The notes beneath the pieces were generated by a model, which saw nothing but the letters and a program-made list of their open reading frames with translations, did not search any database and was not told where the DNA came from. From JBCCMQ01 sp039026235 (GTDB taxonomy: Bacteria > Pseudomonadota > Alphaproteobacteria > Rhodobacterales > Rhodobacteraceae): a DNA stretch of 64,000 bases. Positions 24,620-33,944 of this stretch are shown piece after piece. The number at the start of each line of letters is the position of its first letter. Position 1 is the stretch's first letter. The stretch covers positions 1-64,000 of the forward strand of contig JBCCMQ010000016.1 of assembly GCA_039026235.1 (NCBI GenBank), written 5' to 3'. A program made the position numbers and the translations under genes.

Positions 24620-26800
24620 CTAGCCGTCGAACACAAGAAAAATCGCCGACAGTGGGGGCAGCGTCACCTGTGCTGACACGGGCTGTCCGTGGCTGGCTGG
24701 ACCGTCCGCCTCAATCGACCCGAGATTGCCGCGATCCCCACCACCATATTTGGCACTGTCGGAATTTAGGGCCTCGCGCCAGCGGCCCGAACAGGGCAGT
24801 CCGAGGCGATAATCCGAACGCAGGACCGGGGTGAAATTGCAGATTACCGCCACTGGCGGCGCACCATTTTTGCCCAGGCGCAACCAAGCGTAAACCGACG
24901 CCTCGGCATCATTGGCCTCGATCCACTGGAAGCCGTCGTGCATGCAGTCTTTTTCAAAGAGAGACGGCGTCCGCCGGTACAGCCAGTTCAGATCACGCAC
25001 CCAGGCACTGACACCGGCATGCGGCGGCAAACCGGCGATGTCCCAATCCAGCTGCGTGTCATGCTGCCATTCGTGCCCCTGCGCAAATTCGCAACCCATG
25101 AACAGCAGCTTCTTGCCCGGGTGGCCCCACATGAAACCGTAATAGGCACGCAGGTTCGCAAAGCGTTCCCAGTGGTTTCCCGGCATCCGCTGAAGCATCG
25201 AGCCCTTGCCGTGCACGACCTCATCATGACTGATGGGCAAGATGAAGTTTTCGGAAAAGGCGTAGTGCAGCCCGAATGTCATCTGATGATGATGGTGGCG
25301 GCGATAGATCGGATCCTTCGAGATGTAGTCCAGGGTGTCATTCATCCACCCCATGTTCCACTTGTAGCCAAACCCAAGACCACCGTGGTCGACGGGCGCC
25401 GAAACGCCGGGAAAGGCGGTCGATTCCTCGGCAACGGTCATGATGCCTGGCACGGTGCCATAGGTCAGCTGGTTCATGCGCTGCAGCAGCGCGATGGCTT
25501 CATAGTTTTCCCGACCGCCGTCTTTGTTCGGAATCCACTGGCCATCATTCCTTGAATAGTCGCGGTAGAGCATCGACGCCACCGCATCCACGCGCAGGCC
25601 ATCCAGATGATATTCCTCAAGCCAGTAGAGCGCATTTGCGATCAGGAAATTTGCCACCTCTGATCTGCCGTAGTTGTAGATCAGCGTGTTCCAATCTTGG
25701 TGAAACCCTTCGCGGGGGTCGTCATGTTCGTAAAGCGCGGTGCCGTCAAAACGTCCTAGCCCGTGTGCGTCCGTCGGAAAATGCCCCGGCACCCAATCCA
25801 GCAACACACCCAGACCCGCCAAATGGGCAGCTTCGACAAAGTCGCGAAACTCGTGGGGCGGTCCGTGTCGGATCGTCGGCGCATAAAGTCCGATCGGCTG
25901 ATAGCCCCATGATCCGTCAAAAGGAAATTCGCTGAGCGGCAGAAACTCGATATGGGTAAAGCCCATCTCAGCCACATAGCTGACCAGTTCCAGGGCCGCT
26001 TCCTTGTACGACAGGGGGCGGCCGCCCTGGTCCATGCGGCGGCGCCATGATCCGAGATGAACCTCATAGACCGATATGGGAGCAGATCTTTCCTGCGACG
26101 CGGCACGGCCGGCCATCCAGTCGGCATCCTTCCAGCCGTAACCCGATATATCCCGGACGATTGACGCCGTGCTGGGGGGATGCTCTGCACCAAAGCCGAC
26201 CGGATCGGCCTTAAGCGGCAACGGACCTCCGTCGCGCGGTAGGATCTCATATTTGTAAGGTGAACCTTCGCCCACATCGGGAAGGAAGATCTCCCAGACA
26301 CCTGTGCCGCCGCGCTGGCGCATGGGATGGCGGCGCCCGTCCCATTGGTTAAAGGCGCCAACGACCGAAACCCGGCGTGCGTTCGGTGCCCAGACGGCAA
26401 AGCGCGTACCGACCGATCCTTCATGCTGAACGACCCGCGCGCCCAGCGCCTTCCAGATCCTTGTGTGGGTGCCTTCGCCGATCAGATACTCGTCAAGTTC
26501 ACCCAGTATCGGCCCAAAACCGTATGGATCCTTTTGCTGCCAGGTCGTGCCATCGGCCGCCGAGAATTCCACCGAATAGGGTCCCGTCAAAGCAGGGACA
26601 GGTCCGCTGAAAACTCCGCTTCCCGGACGCACATCGCGAAGCGCGACCGCGTCGCCGTCACCCACCACGCTGGCCGCCGCAGCACCCGGGTCAAAGACGG
26701 TCACCCATGTCTTGCCCTTGTTTTTGTGCCTGCCAAGCACGGCAAAGGGGTCGGCGCAGGTACCCGACACGAGGCTGTCTATCTGTTCGTCCGTGATCAT
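24620..26800 (-). CDS. glgB: 1,4-alpha-glucan branching enzyme
   Basis: GlgB (726 aa, normal length) makes alpha-1,6 branches in glycogen. Domains in order are an N-terminal CBM48-like domain pair with YSVEFSAADGTTWQQKDPYG and RFAVWAPNARRVSVVGAFNQ, then the GH13 barrel and a C-terminal beta domain. Catalytic residues are the Asp nucleophile in GLRVDAVASMLY (residue 405 by count, as in E. coli), Glu in MTVAEESTAFPGV and Asp in SHDEVVHGKGSM. ATG 26800 fits the family start (MITDEQIDSLVSGT), although its Shine-Dalgarno is weak. No glgC, glgA, glgP or glgX lies beside it, which is unusual. It is divergent from the EAL gene at 27037 with 236 bp between. Confidence 0.95.
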   Translation of the reverse strand: MITDEQIDSLVSGTCADPFAVLGRHKNKGKTWVTVFDPGAAAASVVGDGDAVALRDVRPGSGVFSGPVPALTGPYSVEFSAADGTTWQQKDPYGFGPILGELDEYLIGEGTHTRIWKALGARVVQHEGSVGTRFAVWAPNARRVSVVGAFNQWDGRRHPMRQRGGTGVWEIFLPDVGEGSPYKYEILPRDGGPLPLKADPVGFGAEHPPSTASIVRDISGYGWKDADWMAGRAASQERSAPISVYEVHLGSWRRRMDQGGRPLSYKEAALELVSYVAEMGFTHIEFLPLSEFPFDGSWGYQPIGLYAPTIRHGPPHEFRDFVEAAHLAGLGVLLDWVPGHFPTDAHGLGRFDGTALYEHDDPREGFHQDWNTLIYNYGRSEVANFLIANALYWLEEYHLDGLRVDAVASMLYRDYSRNDGQWIPNKDGGRENYEAIALLQRMNQLTYGTVPGIMTVAEESTAFPGVSAPVDHGGLGFGYKWNMGWMNDTLDYISKDPIYRRHHHHQMTFGLHYAFSENFILPISHDEVVHGKGSMLQRMPGNHWERFANLRAYYGFMWGHPGKKLLFMGCEFAQGHEWQHDTQLDWDIAGLPPHAGVSAWVRDLNWLYRRTPSLFEKDCMHDGFQWIEANDAEASVYAWLRLGKNGAPPVAVICNFTPVLRSDYRLGLPCSGRWREALNSDSAKYGGGDRGNLGSIEADGPASHGQPVSAQVTLPPLSAIFLVFDG

Positions 26801-27036
26801 CCGCGTCCGTTTCGACGTCTCTTGAATACCAGACTGAACGATTTTGCGGCAATCAAGAAGCCCCAACTGCATGCTCGGAACGATCGGGCCCGGTTCCGGC
26901 TGGTCAAATCACCCATTGCATTCGATCTAAAGTCTAGAAGACTGCCGGTCCTAACACAGTGTTTTGTTAATGCAGACGGGCCAAAAGCGGACAAGCAAGC
27001 CTTTCAGCAAGTTCTAACGATCGGTGGCAGGCCGCC

Positions 27037-29040
27037 ATGTTGCGCGCAATTCAACTTCGGGTTCCCATCGGTCGATTGCCGTTTTCCGCCGATCGGCAAT
27101 GGCTGCTTTACATCATCGGTCTGTTTCTGTCGGTTGCGTTGATTGCCGGATCGCACACGGTATCTCTTTTTGCGCGGTCTCAGGCCGACCAGTTGGACGC
27201 CCGTACCGTTCTGGCAGAGCGTCAGCGTATGCTGAGCCAACGCATGCTTTTCTACGCGGCCGAAGTCATGCGCACAGATAGCGAGGATGCATCAACGCAG
27301 CTCAAACAGGTTACCGACCTCTTCGAACGCAGCCATCAGGATCTTATTACGCTGGAGCTTTCGCGCAGCTTGAACCGCCTATATTTCGAAAGTTCTGACC
27401 TATCTCTTGATCGATTGTCCGAACGATACATTCACTTGTCGCGGAACGTCACCCGGGAAGACGGTGTGCCGCGCGGTGAAGCTTATTTGGCGCTGACGCA
27501 ACTGGGGCAACTACGGCTGCCGATCCTGCTTTCCCAGGCATCTGCTGAGTTCGATCAGGTGTCGCGCCAACGTCTCGACGCGCTTGCTTGGCTACAAAAG
27601 CTTGGGCTGATCGCCGCGTTGGCCATTCTTCCCATCCAGTTCCTGACTGTCTTTATGCCGGCGCAAAAGACGGCGTCGAACGCGATAGGCAGGTTACGGC
27701 TGCAGGCGCGCAAGCTCGCCCAAACCAAAGTCACCGTGAAGACGCATGAAGATACCATCAGGACCTTGGAAAAGGACCTTTATTCGGCAAGGCATAGAGA
27801 TCCGTTCACCGGGCTCTTGAGCCTAAAGGGTCTGCTTGAAGCCGTTTCATTGAACGTCGGTAACAACGCTGAATATGTGCCGCCGATTGCGTTGTTGATT
27901 GCATACCGGGCCGATCTGGAAGACCCGCCTGAACCTGGTTCTGAACGGGACGGGCCATTTGCAACGGCGGTCGACGAACTTATTGATCTTGCTCGGGGTT
28001 CGAGCGCGCTGGCGCACCTTAGCCAAGGCCGCTTCGCCGCGCTGGCCCAAGGCACTGAAGAGAACGACATTCCGGGCGATTTGCTGAGCCGTTTGCAAGG
28101 CTGGGGCGGCGACGCCTTCGGCACCCAGGTGCGGATCGGATGCGCAAGCCAGGAAGCCAAAGAGGCGGATGGCCCAACGCTTTTGGCCGCGGCGGCAGAG
28201 GCGCTGCGCGAGGCACAGGAACATACGGTCAGCGAACCCGTGATCCATACAGCGGCGCTGCAACAGCGCAGGGATGCGCAAAGAGCCTTGGTCAGCGATC
28301 TGCATGCAGCGCTAAAATCGGACGGTCTTAGCGCCTTCTTTCAACCCCAGGTCTCTCTGGAAAAGAATGGCCTGGCAGGTGTTGAGTTGCTGGTGCGCTG
28401 GGACCATCCGCGCCGCGGGCTTCTGGAGCCGGCAGAGTTTCTGGCCATCAGCGCCGACGAAGCGGTGGCCGATGCGATTGACCATGCTGTCCTGGAAACC
28501 GGCCTGGACTGGTTGTCGACTTGGCGCGGTCAAAACCTCAGCGTGCCGCGCGTGGCGATCAATGCATCCGCTGTCAGCCTTGCCCAGAACGCCTGGGTGG
28601 ACGCATTGACCGATGCGCTGGATAGGCGCCACCTCGATCCGTCTGACCTGACAATCGAGATCTCGGAAACGGCGCTGTCGGAACGCGGTCTGCGCAATGC
28701 CACCAACCTAAGCCAGGCCGGGTTCCGGTTGGTGGTGGACAACTTTGGGAACGACTTCGCTGGTCTGTCCGATCTGCCGAAGCTTCCATTCGATGCAGTC
28801 AAAATCGACCGGACCGTGGTAAGCCAATTGCCCGACGAAGGCGCAGCGCATGTGGCCCGCGCCCTGGTCAGCCTAGCGCAGAGCCTTGGCCTGGACGCCA
28901 CGGCCCAGGGTGTCCAATCAGCCGAACATATATCGCTATTGCGCGACAGCGGATGTATCGCTGCACAGGGTTTCGGGATTGCCCGGCCCATGTCGGGATC
29001 GGAATTCAAAGACTGGCTCGACGCCTATCTGCAAACGTGA
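27037..29040 (+). CDS. Membrane-bound PilJ-like sensor with degenerate GGDEF and EAL domains
   Basis: The protein (667 aa) has a membrane helix at about 21-45, a periplasmic PilJ/NIT-like region (LAERQRMLSQRM near 60-70), a second helix at about 188-208, a GGDEF-like remnant (DPFTGLLSLKG, without GGDEF) and an EAL domain from about 425. In the EAL domain ELLVRW, EISE and LPFDAVKID are kept. The DDFG motif is DNFG (about 567) and AEGVE is AQGVQ (about 623), so a metal-binding Asp and the Glu considered essential in active phosphodiesterases are lost. It is therefore probably a c-di-GMP or protein-binding receptor rather than an enzyme. It is divergent from glgB and is followed by RNase D. Confidence 0.85.
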   Translation: MLRAIQLRVPIGRLPFSADRQWLLYIIGLFLSVALIAGSHTVSLFARSQADQLDARTVLAERQRMLSQRMLFYAAEVMRTDSEDASTQLKQVTDLFERSHQDLITLELSRSLNRLYFESSDLSLDRLSERYIHLSRNVTREDGVPRGEAYLALTQLGQLRLPILLSQASAEFDQVSRQRLDALAWLQKLGLIAALAILPIQFLTVFMPAQKTASNAIGRLRLQARKLAQTKVTVKTHEDTIRTLEKDLYSARHRDPFTGLLSLKGLLEAVSLNVGNNAEYVPPIALLIAYRADLEDPPEPGSERDGPFATAVDELIDLARGSSALAHLSQGRFAALAQGTEENDIPGDLLSRLQGWGGDAFGTQVRIGCASQEAKEADGPTLLAAAAEALREAQEHTVSEPVIHTAALQQRRDAQRALVSDLHAALKSDGLSAFFQPQVSLEKNGLAGVELLVRWDHPRRGLLEPAEFLAISADEAVADAIDHAVLETGLDWLSTWRGQNLSVPRVAINASAVSLAQNAWVDALTDALDRRHLDPSDLTIEISETALSERGLRNATNLSQAGFRLVVDNFGNDFAGLSDLPKLPFDAVKIDRTVVSQLPDEGAAHVARALVSLAQSLGLDATAQGVQSAEHISLLRDSGCIAAQGFGIARPMSGSEFKDWLDAYLQT

Positions 29041-29128
29041 CCAGCACGTTTCTGGCCGCCAAGGAAGGTTGAGTTCCGGCGCCAAACGCCCTAATGGGCG
29101 CACACAGTTTTGGCATCTGGGTGCGCAT

Positions 29129-29740
29129 TTGGCGAAGCATCTTTACCAGCGGGACCTGCCCGACGATCTGCATCTCGGCGACGTTGTCGCGATCGATTGT
29201 GAAACAATGGGTCTGAACCCGCACCGCGACCGGCTGTGCCTGGTGCAACTGTCTTCCGGCGACGGGGACGCGCATCTTGTCCAGATAGCTCAGGGCCAAA
29301 ACGACGCGCCCAACTTGACAGCCGTGCTGCGCGACCCGGCCGTTCTCAAGCTTTTTCATTTCGGACGTTTCGACATCGCCGCCTTGCACCACTCCTTCGG
29401 TGCGCTGACCGCTCCGGTCTACTGTACCAAAATAGTCTCAAAGCTGGTGCGCACGTACACCGACCGGCACGGCCTGAAGAACCTTCTGCAAGAATTGCTC
29501 GACATCGACATATCGAAGCTCCAGCAAAGCAGTGATTGGGGCGCGGAGACGCTCACCGACGCCCAACTGGAATATGCCGCATCGGATGTCCTTTACCTGC
29601 ACCGCCTTAAGGGTGAACTGGACCGGCGCCTTGAGCGCGAAGGCAGGACGGAATTGGCCCGGGCCTGTTTCGAATTTCTGCCGAACCGGGCGCTGCTTGA
29701 TCTGAAAGGCTGGGACGATGCTGACATCTTCGCCCATTGA
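29129..29740 (+). CDS. Ribonuclease D-like 3'-5' exonuclease
   Basis: The protein (203 aa) is a DEDD-type exonuclease with VAIDCETMGLNP (Exo I), FHFGRFDIAALHH (Exo II) and LEYAASDVLYLHRL (Exo III). It lacks the HRDC domains of enterobacterial RNase D, as is usual for the short alphaproteobacterial form. The TTG start at 29129 gives the family-like beginning MAKHLYQRDLPDDL. An upstream in-frame extension overlapping the EAL gene is open but not protein-like. The next gene, kdsD, begins 6 nt after its stop. The expected role is 3'-end trimming of tRNA or other stable RNA. Confidence 0.85.
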   Translation: MAKHLYQRDLPDDLHLGDVVAIDCETMGLNPHRDRLCLVQLSSGDGDAHLVQIAQGQNDAPNLTAVLRDPAVLKLFHFGRFDIAALHHSFGALTAPVYCTKIVSKLVRTYTDRHGLKNLLQELLDIDISKLQQSSDWGAETLTDAQLEYAASDVLYLHRLKGELDRRLEREGRTELARACFEFLPNRALLDLKGWDDADIFAH

Positions 29741-29746
29741 TCGCGC

Positions 29747-30730
29747 GTGAATAATCTGGCGCCTCCGACGGATGTCTCCGACATCGGCCGTGACGTGATC
29801 AATCGCGAGGCCGCGGCGCTGCATCTGCTAAGCGACAGCCTCGATGGATCTTTCTCGGAAGCGGTGCGTGTCATTCTGGCCGCCAGCGGACGCACGATTG
29901 TCTCGGGAATGGGTAAGTCGGGGCACATTGCGCGAAAGGTGGCCGCGACCTTTGCGTCGACCGGCACACCAGCGCATTTTGTCCATCCGGCCGAGGCGAG
30001 CCACGGTGATCTTGGCATGATGGCCCAGGGCGATGCCGTTCTGGTGTTTTCGAAGTCGGGCGAGACGCCCGAGATTGCCGATTTAATTGCCCACACCCGC
30101 CGCTTTGAGATCCCGCTGATCGGGATTGCCGGAAAGCGCGACAGCACATTGATAAGGCAATCCGACGTGGGGCTTGTGTTGCCGGCAGCGGAAGAAGCCT
30201 GCGGTACTGGCGTGGTGCCGTCGACATCCACGACCATGTCCCTTGCGCTTGGCGACGCACTGGCCATTGCGCTCATGCGGCGGCGCAATTTCACGCCTGA
30301 GAACTTTCGCGATTTTCATCCCGGAGGAAAACTGGGCGCTCGCCTGTCCAAGGTGCGCGACCTGATGCACACGGGCGACCAGCTTCCTTTGGTCAGTGCC
30401 GATACATCAATGCAAGAGACGCTTTTGGTAATGACCCAAAAGGGATTTGGAGTTGTCGGAGTAACCGACACACAGGGTCTATTGTTGGGCATTATTACCG
30501 ACGGGGACCTGCGGCGGAACATGGACGGATTGCTTGATCGCTTGGCCGGTGACGTGATGACAGCACATCCCAAAACGATCGCGCCCGGCGCCTTGGCCGA
30601 GGCGGCGGTGGCAACCATGACACTCAACAGCCCAAGGGTTACATGCCTGTTTGTCGTGGATCCCGACGTGGCAGGACAGGTTGCGGGCCTGATCCATATC
30701 CACGACTGCCTGCGCGCCGGGGTTTTGTAA
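29747..30730 (+). CDS. kdsD: Arabinose-5-phosphate isomerase (KpsF/GutQ family)
   Basis: The protein (327 aa) converts ribulose 5-phosphate to arabinose 5-phosphate, the first step to Kdo. It has an N-terminal SIS domain (GMGKSGHIARKVAATFASTG, FSKSGETPEIADL, FHPGGKLGARL) and tandem CBS domains in the C-terminal half (LMHTGDQLPLV and VMTAHPKTIAPG). The start is GTG 29747. It sits directly upstream of lptC-lptA-lptB, linking Kdo synthesis to LPS transport. A kdsB-like gene lies further on at 41604. Confidence 0.93.
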   Translation: MNNLAPPTDVSDIGRDVINREAAALHLLSDSLDGSFSEAVRVILAASGRTIVSGMGKSGHIARKVAATFASTGTPAHFVHPAEASHGDLGMMAQGDAVLVFSKSGETPEIADLIAHTRRFEIPLIGIAGKRDSTLIRQSDVGLVLPAAEEACGTGVVPSTSTTMSLALGDALAIALMRRRNFTPENFRDFHPGGKLGARLSKVRDLMHTGDQLPLVSADTSMQETLLVMTQKGFGVVGVTDTQGLLLGIITDGDLRRNMDGLLDRLAGDVMTAHPKTIAPGALAEAAVATMTLNSPRVTCLFVVDPDVAGQVAGLIHIHDCLRAGVL

Positions 30731-30731
30731 C

Positions 30732-31340
30732 GTGGCAGGGGTACGAGACGCCTATTCCCGCGCCGTCAGCGTTTTGCGCATACTGCTGCCACTTGGTGCG
30801 TTGGCGCTTTTGTCCACGCTGTTCCTGTTTGCGCGGAATGTCGAAACCGATCTTTCTATTCCTTACGCCGATGTGGATGTGAACGAAGTGGCGCGCAGCC
30901 AGCGACTGGCACAGCCCGAATATTCCACGGTTCTGAACGATGGAACGGCGCTTTTGCTTCGGGCGGTAACCGCAAGACCCGATCCTGAACGCCAAGGCGT
31001 CATTCTGGCAAACGCCATAGATGCCGATATCACGCTTCCCGACACCCGCCTGGCAGACGTGGTTTCTGAGACCGGCTGGCTGGACCCCGCGCGCGACCGC
31101 ATGGAATTGCGCGGCGATGTAGTTGCGACCTTGAGCGACGGCAGCGAGCTGCGCACGGAACTCTTAGAGGCCGATATGGTCGCCGGAACCCTGTTCTCTC
31201 CGGTCCCGGTCGCAGTTTTTCTTCCCCAAGGCCGGATCGACGGTGCAAACATGCGACTAGAGCGTCCGGAAATGTCGCGCACCTTTACACGGGCGGTTTT
31301 CAAAGGTGGCGTAAAAGTTGTATTCATGCCTCAACGTTAG
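30732..31340 (+). CDS. lptC: LPS export protein LptC
   Basis: The protein (202 aa) has a single N-terminal membrane anchor (LRILLPLGALALLSTLFLFA, about 15-35) and a periplasmic beta-jellyroll domain. It receives LPS from the LptBFG ATPase and passes it to LptA. GTG 30732 begins one base after the kdsD stop. Position kdsD-lptC-lptA-lptB confirms the call, since LptC sequences diverge strongly; the segment MELRGDVVATLSDGSELRTE is typical of the fold. Confidence 0.88.
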   Translation: MAGVRDAYSRAVSVLRILLPLGALALLSTLFLFARNVETDLSIPYADVDVNEVARSQRLAQPEYSTVLNDGTALLLRAVTARPDPERQGVILANAIDADITLPDTRLADVVSETGWLDPARDRMELRGDVVATLSDGSELRTELLEADMVAGTLFSPVPVAVFLPQGRIDGANMRLERPEMSRTFTRAVFKGGVKVVFMPQR

Positions 31341-31352
31341 GGGGAACGTCGT

Positions 31353-31856
31353 TTGAAGCGGTTTATCGCTCTTAATTTGTTTTTTCTTATTTGCGCCGCG
31401 CCTGCCCTGGCACAGGGCACCGCCATAAGTTTCGGAAGCTCGGAACATGACGGTAATCTTCCGGTCGAGGTGACGTCGGAAGAGCTTGATGTCGATCAGT
31501 CGACCGGGATTGCCGTGTTCACTGGCGATGTTCTGGTGATCCAGGGCGAGATGCGGCTTTTCGCCGAAAGAGTGACTGTCGAATATACGCCGCAAAGTAC
31601 GGATGACAGCGGTGGTATTAACCGCGTGTTGGCCAATGGTGAGGTTACAATTGTGCGAGGACCGGAAGCTGCAGAAGGGGACGACGCCGTCTACACGCTG
31701 GCGACCGGCATGGTTGTTATGACGGGCGACGTGATGGTCACCCAGGGACCAAATGTCGTTCTTGGGGATCGGCTGAGCGTCAATTTGGACGATGGCGCGG
31801 GGGTTGTCGAAGGAAACGTCAAAACCATCTTCCAACCGGCAGGCGCGTCGGAATGA
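31353..31856 (+). CDS. lptA: LPS transport periplasmic protein LptA
   Basis: The protein (167 aa) starts with a signal peptide (RFIALNLFFLICAAPALA, then QG) and has the OstA/LptA beta-jellyroll with EVTSEELDVDQSTGIAVFTG and LANGEVTIVRG. It forms the periplasmic bridge for LPS between LptC and LptD. The start is TTG 31353 with GGGGGA-like sequence just upstream. Its last codons overlap the lptB start by 4 nt (ATGA), so both are translated together. Confidence 0.9.
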   Translation: MKRFIALNLFFLICAAPALAQGTAISFGSSEHDGNLPVEVTSEELDVDQSTGIAVFTGDVLVIQGEMRLFAERVTVEYTPQSTDDSGGINRVLANGEVTIVRGPEAAEGDDAVYTLATGMVVMTGDVMVTQGPNVVLGDRLSVNLDDGAGVVEGNVKTIFQPAGASE

Positions 31857-32617
31857 CGGTCGCGACACAACCCCTTTCGGTCACCCAAGGCACCGGCGGC
31901 TTGTCGGTTGAACACCTGCGCAAAAGCTACCGCAGACGTCCAATCATCCGCGATGTTTCAATGACACTCGACCGAGGCGAGGTCGTCGCGCTGTTGGGTC
32001 CCAACGGGTCGGGCAAGACCACCTGCTTTTACGCGATCGCTGGCCTGACGCCAGCCGACGGAGGGCGGGTCTTGCTGGACGGGCGCGAGGTCAGCGGCCT
32101 GCCGATGTACCGGCGCGCCCGGCTCGGGATCGGATATCTTCCGCAAGAGGTCTCGATCTTTCGCGGCATGTCCGTCGAAGACAATATTCGGGCGATCCTC
32201 GAGATTTCCGAACCCGATAGGATCCGGCGCGCAGAAAGGCTTGAAGCATTGCTTTCCGAGTTCTCGGTCGAGCACCTTCGCGCGGCCGAAGCGCTTTCGC
32301 TTTCCGGTGGTGAACGCCGGCGCGTCGAAATCGCGCGGGCGCTTGCGGCCAACCCCCGCTACCTGCTGCTTGATGAGCCGTTTGCCGGTGTCGACCCCAT
32401 TGCAGTGTCCGACATCCGGACGATGGTTGCAGATCTCAAGACGCGGGGAATTGGTGTCCTGATCACGGACCACAACGTCCGAGAAACACTCGAAATTGTT
32501 GATCGCGCCTATATCCTGCACGGCGGCACTGTGTTGATGAGCGGCACGTCAGACGAAGTCGTGAACGACGAAAATGTGCGGCGCGTCTACCTCGGCGAAG
32601 GTTTTCGAATCTCGTGA
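31853..32617 (+). CDS. lptB: LPS export ABC transporter ATPase LptB
   Basis: The ATPase (254 aa) drives LPS extraction with LptF/LptG. It shows Walker A LLGPNGSGKTTCFYAIAG, signature LSLSGGERRRVEIARALA, Walker B RYLLLDEPFAGVDPI and the switch His in LITDHNVRET. The N-terminal extension of about 18 residues (before LSVEHLRKSYRRRP) is normal for alphaproteobacteria. It closes the lptCAB run. Then 260 bp of non-coding sequence precede hpf. Confidence 0.95.
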   Translation: MTVATQPLSVTQGTGGLSVEHLRKSYRRRPIIRDVSMTLDRGEVVALLGPNGSGKTTCFYAIAGLTPADGGRVLLDGREVSGLPMYRRARLGIGYLPQEVSIFRGMSVEDNIRAILEISEPDRIRRAERLEALLSEFSVEHLRAAEALSLSGGERRRVEIARALAANPRYLLLDEPFAGVDPIAVSDIRTMVADLKTRGIGVLITDHNVRETLEIVDRAYILHGGTVLMSGTSDEVVNDENVRRVYLGEGFRIS

Positions 32618-32679
32618 AAAAGCGGCCCGAACGAGTTGCTTGAGCGGGCTTTGTGCTGCACTGCCGCGAGTCAAACGGA

Positions 32680-32709
32680 TTGACAGCGTGGGTCGGCCTG
32701 TCACCTTAT
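32680..32709 (+). promoter_or_regulatory. Possible sigma-70-type promoter upstream of hpf
   Basis: A perfect TTGACA at 32680-32685 is followed after 17-18 nt by a poor -10 candidate (ACCTTA or CCTTAT). It is in the 260-bp gap between lptB and hpf, about 170 bp before the hpf start. A second TTGACA lies at 32730-32735. Only the -35 match is good, so this is tentative. Confidence 0.3.
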
Positions 32710-32877
32710 GGTGTCAATGTTGATCGGATTTGACATCAGAAGTTGGTGCAAATTCAGCCGGGATAGACGGGAAGCAAACCCGCCGTCCCGGAGCTGGGGT
32801 CAAAGGGACTCTTACACGTCAAACGCGAAAGCTCATGGTTCTTTGGGCAACGCCGCCTTGCGTTCATCGGAGGTTGG

Positions 32878-33450
32878 ATGAGGTATCAGATAAGCGGAAA
32901 ACAAATAGACATTGGCGATGCTCTTCAGGTGCACGTCAAAGCGGAACTTGAAACCGTGATCGCAAAATATGCTGGACGTCCAACGGATGCTGCTGTCGTG
33001 TTTTCAAGAAGAGCGCACGAATACATCTGCGAATCGACTGTACACCTAAGTACCGGCCTGACCGCCCAGGCCCGAGGCCATGCGACCGAAATATATGCTG
33101 CGTTCGATCAATCCGCGGAGAAAATGGAAAAACAGCTGCGCCGATACAAGCGCAGGTTGAAAGATCATCACCGAGACAGGTCGGAACCCGTTGAACTGTC
33201 TGACGCCTCCGCATATATCCTCAACGGAACAAGCGAGTCGGAAAAAGACGAGCCCGACAGTCTGCAACCTATGATCATCGCCGAGATGGAGACGAAGATA
33301 CCTTCATTGTCTGTAGGCGAAGCGGTCATGCAAATGGAAATCGCCGGAGCTCCGGTTCTTGTCTTCAAGAACGAACGCCACAGCGGTTTGAATGTGGTGT
33401 ACCGCCGTGAAGACGGCAACATTGGCTGGATCGACCCCGCCGAGGGGTAA
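32878..33450 (+). CDS. hpf: Ribosome hibernation promoting factor, long form
   Basis: The protein (190 aa) has the N-terminal HPF/YfiA ribosome-binding domain (MRYQISGKQIDIGDALQ through QLRRYKRRLKDHH) and the C-terminal dimerisation domain of long HPF (SVGEAVMQMEIAGAPVLVF to GNIGWIDP). Long HPF forms 100S ribosome dimers in stationary phase. A GGAGG-like sequence (TCGGAGGTTGG) precedes ATG 32878. It lies between lptB and ptsN, a common alphaproteobacterial order, here without an rpoN gene. Confidence 0.94.
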   Translation: MRYQISGKQIDIGDALQVHVKAELETVIAKYAGRPTDAAVVFSRRAHEYICESTVHLSTGLTAQARGHATEIYAAFDQSAEKMEKQLRRYKRRLKDHHRDRSEPVELSDASAYILNGTSESEKDEPDSLQPMIIAEMETKIPSLSVGEAVMQMEIAGAPVLVFKNERHSGLNVVYRREDGNIGWIDPAEG

Positions 33451-33479
33451 TTGGTCCTGGCTATGTCTGGGGAAACAGA

Positions 33480-33944
33480 ATGAACCTGCCTGAAATCCTG
33501 AATCCTAAGGCGATCAAGGTCACCGGAGCGCATAGCAGCAAGAAGCGGCTGTTGATGGTTTTGGGCGATATGGCGGAAGAGGCCTATACCCTGCCGTCTA
33601 ACCTTGTCATTGATGCGCTTCTTGAACGCGAAAGCCTTGGGCCGACCGGTGTGGGTCACGGTGTCGCCTTGCCGCACGCCCGCATTGACGGGCTTCAGGG
33701 TGTTGTCGGCGCGTTCGTGCGGCTGGATAAGGCAATCGATTTTGGTTCGGTCGACCGGCAGCCTGTCGATCTGATCTTTTGCTTGCTCGCATCACAAAAG
33801 GCGGGGGTCGATCATCTGAAGGCCTTGGCCACAGTATCGCGCACGATGCGCGATCCAGCGGTCTGTGCCAAACTTCGGGCAAACAGTGACCCGGCGATCC
33901 TGCACGCAATCCTGACGGAAACGCCGACCAGCGAAGCGGCTTAG
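33480..33944 (+). CDS. ptsN: PTS nitrogen regulatory EIIA (PtsN)
   Basis: The protein (154 aa) is EIIA-Ntr, the phosphoacceptor of the nitrogen PTS that regulates potassium transport and metabolism. The phosphorylated His is in GVGHGVALPHARIDG. The segments LVIDALLERESLGPTGVGHG and VDLIFCLLASQKAGVDHL are typical of the family. It begins 29 nt after hpf. Its 3' end overlaps the convergent sulfotransferase gene by 4 nt. No fructose PTS permease is nearby, consistent with a regulatory role. Confidence 0.93.
   Translation: MNLPEILNPKAIKVTGAHSSKKRLLMVLGDMAEEAYTLPSNLVIDALLERESLGPTGVGHGVALPHARIDGLQGVVGAFVRLDKAIDFGSVDRQPVDLIFCLLASQKAGVDHLKALATVSRTMRDPAVCAKLRANSDPAILHAILTETPTSEAA

Noticed and set aside
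33465..33479. Missing rpoN between lptB and ptsN treated as a deletion
   Set aside because: The region between lptB and hpf has no rpoN remnant and the order lptB-hpf-ptsN is complete in itself, so absence here is not evidence of loss.
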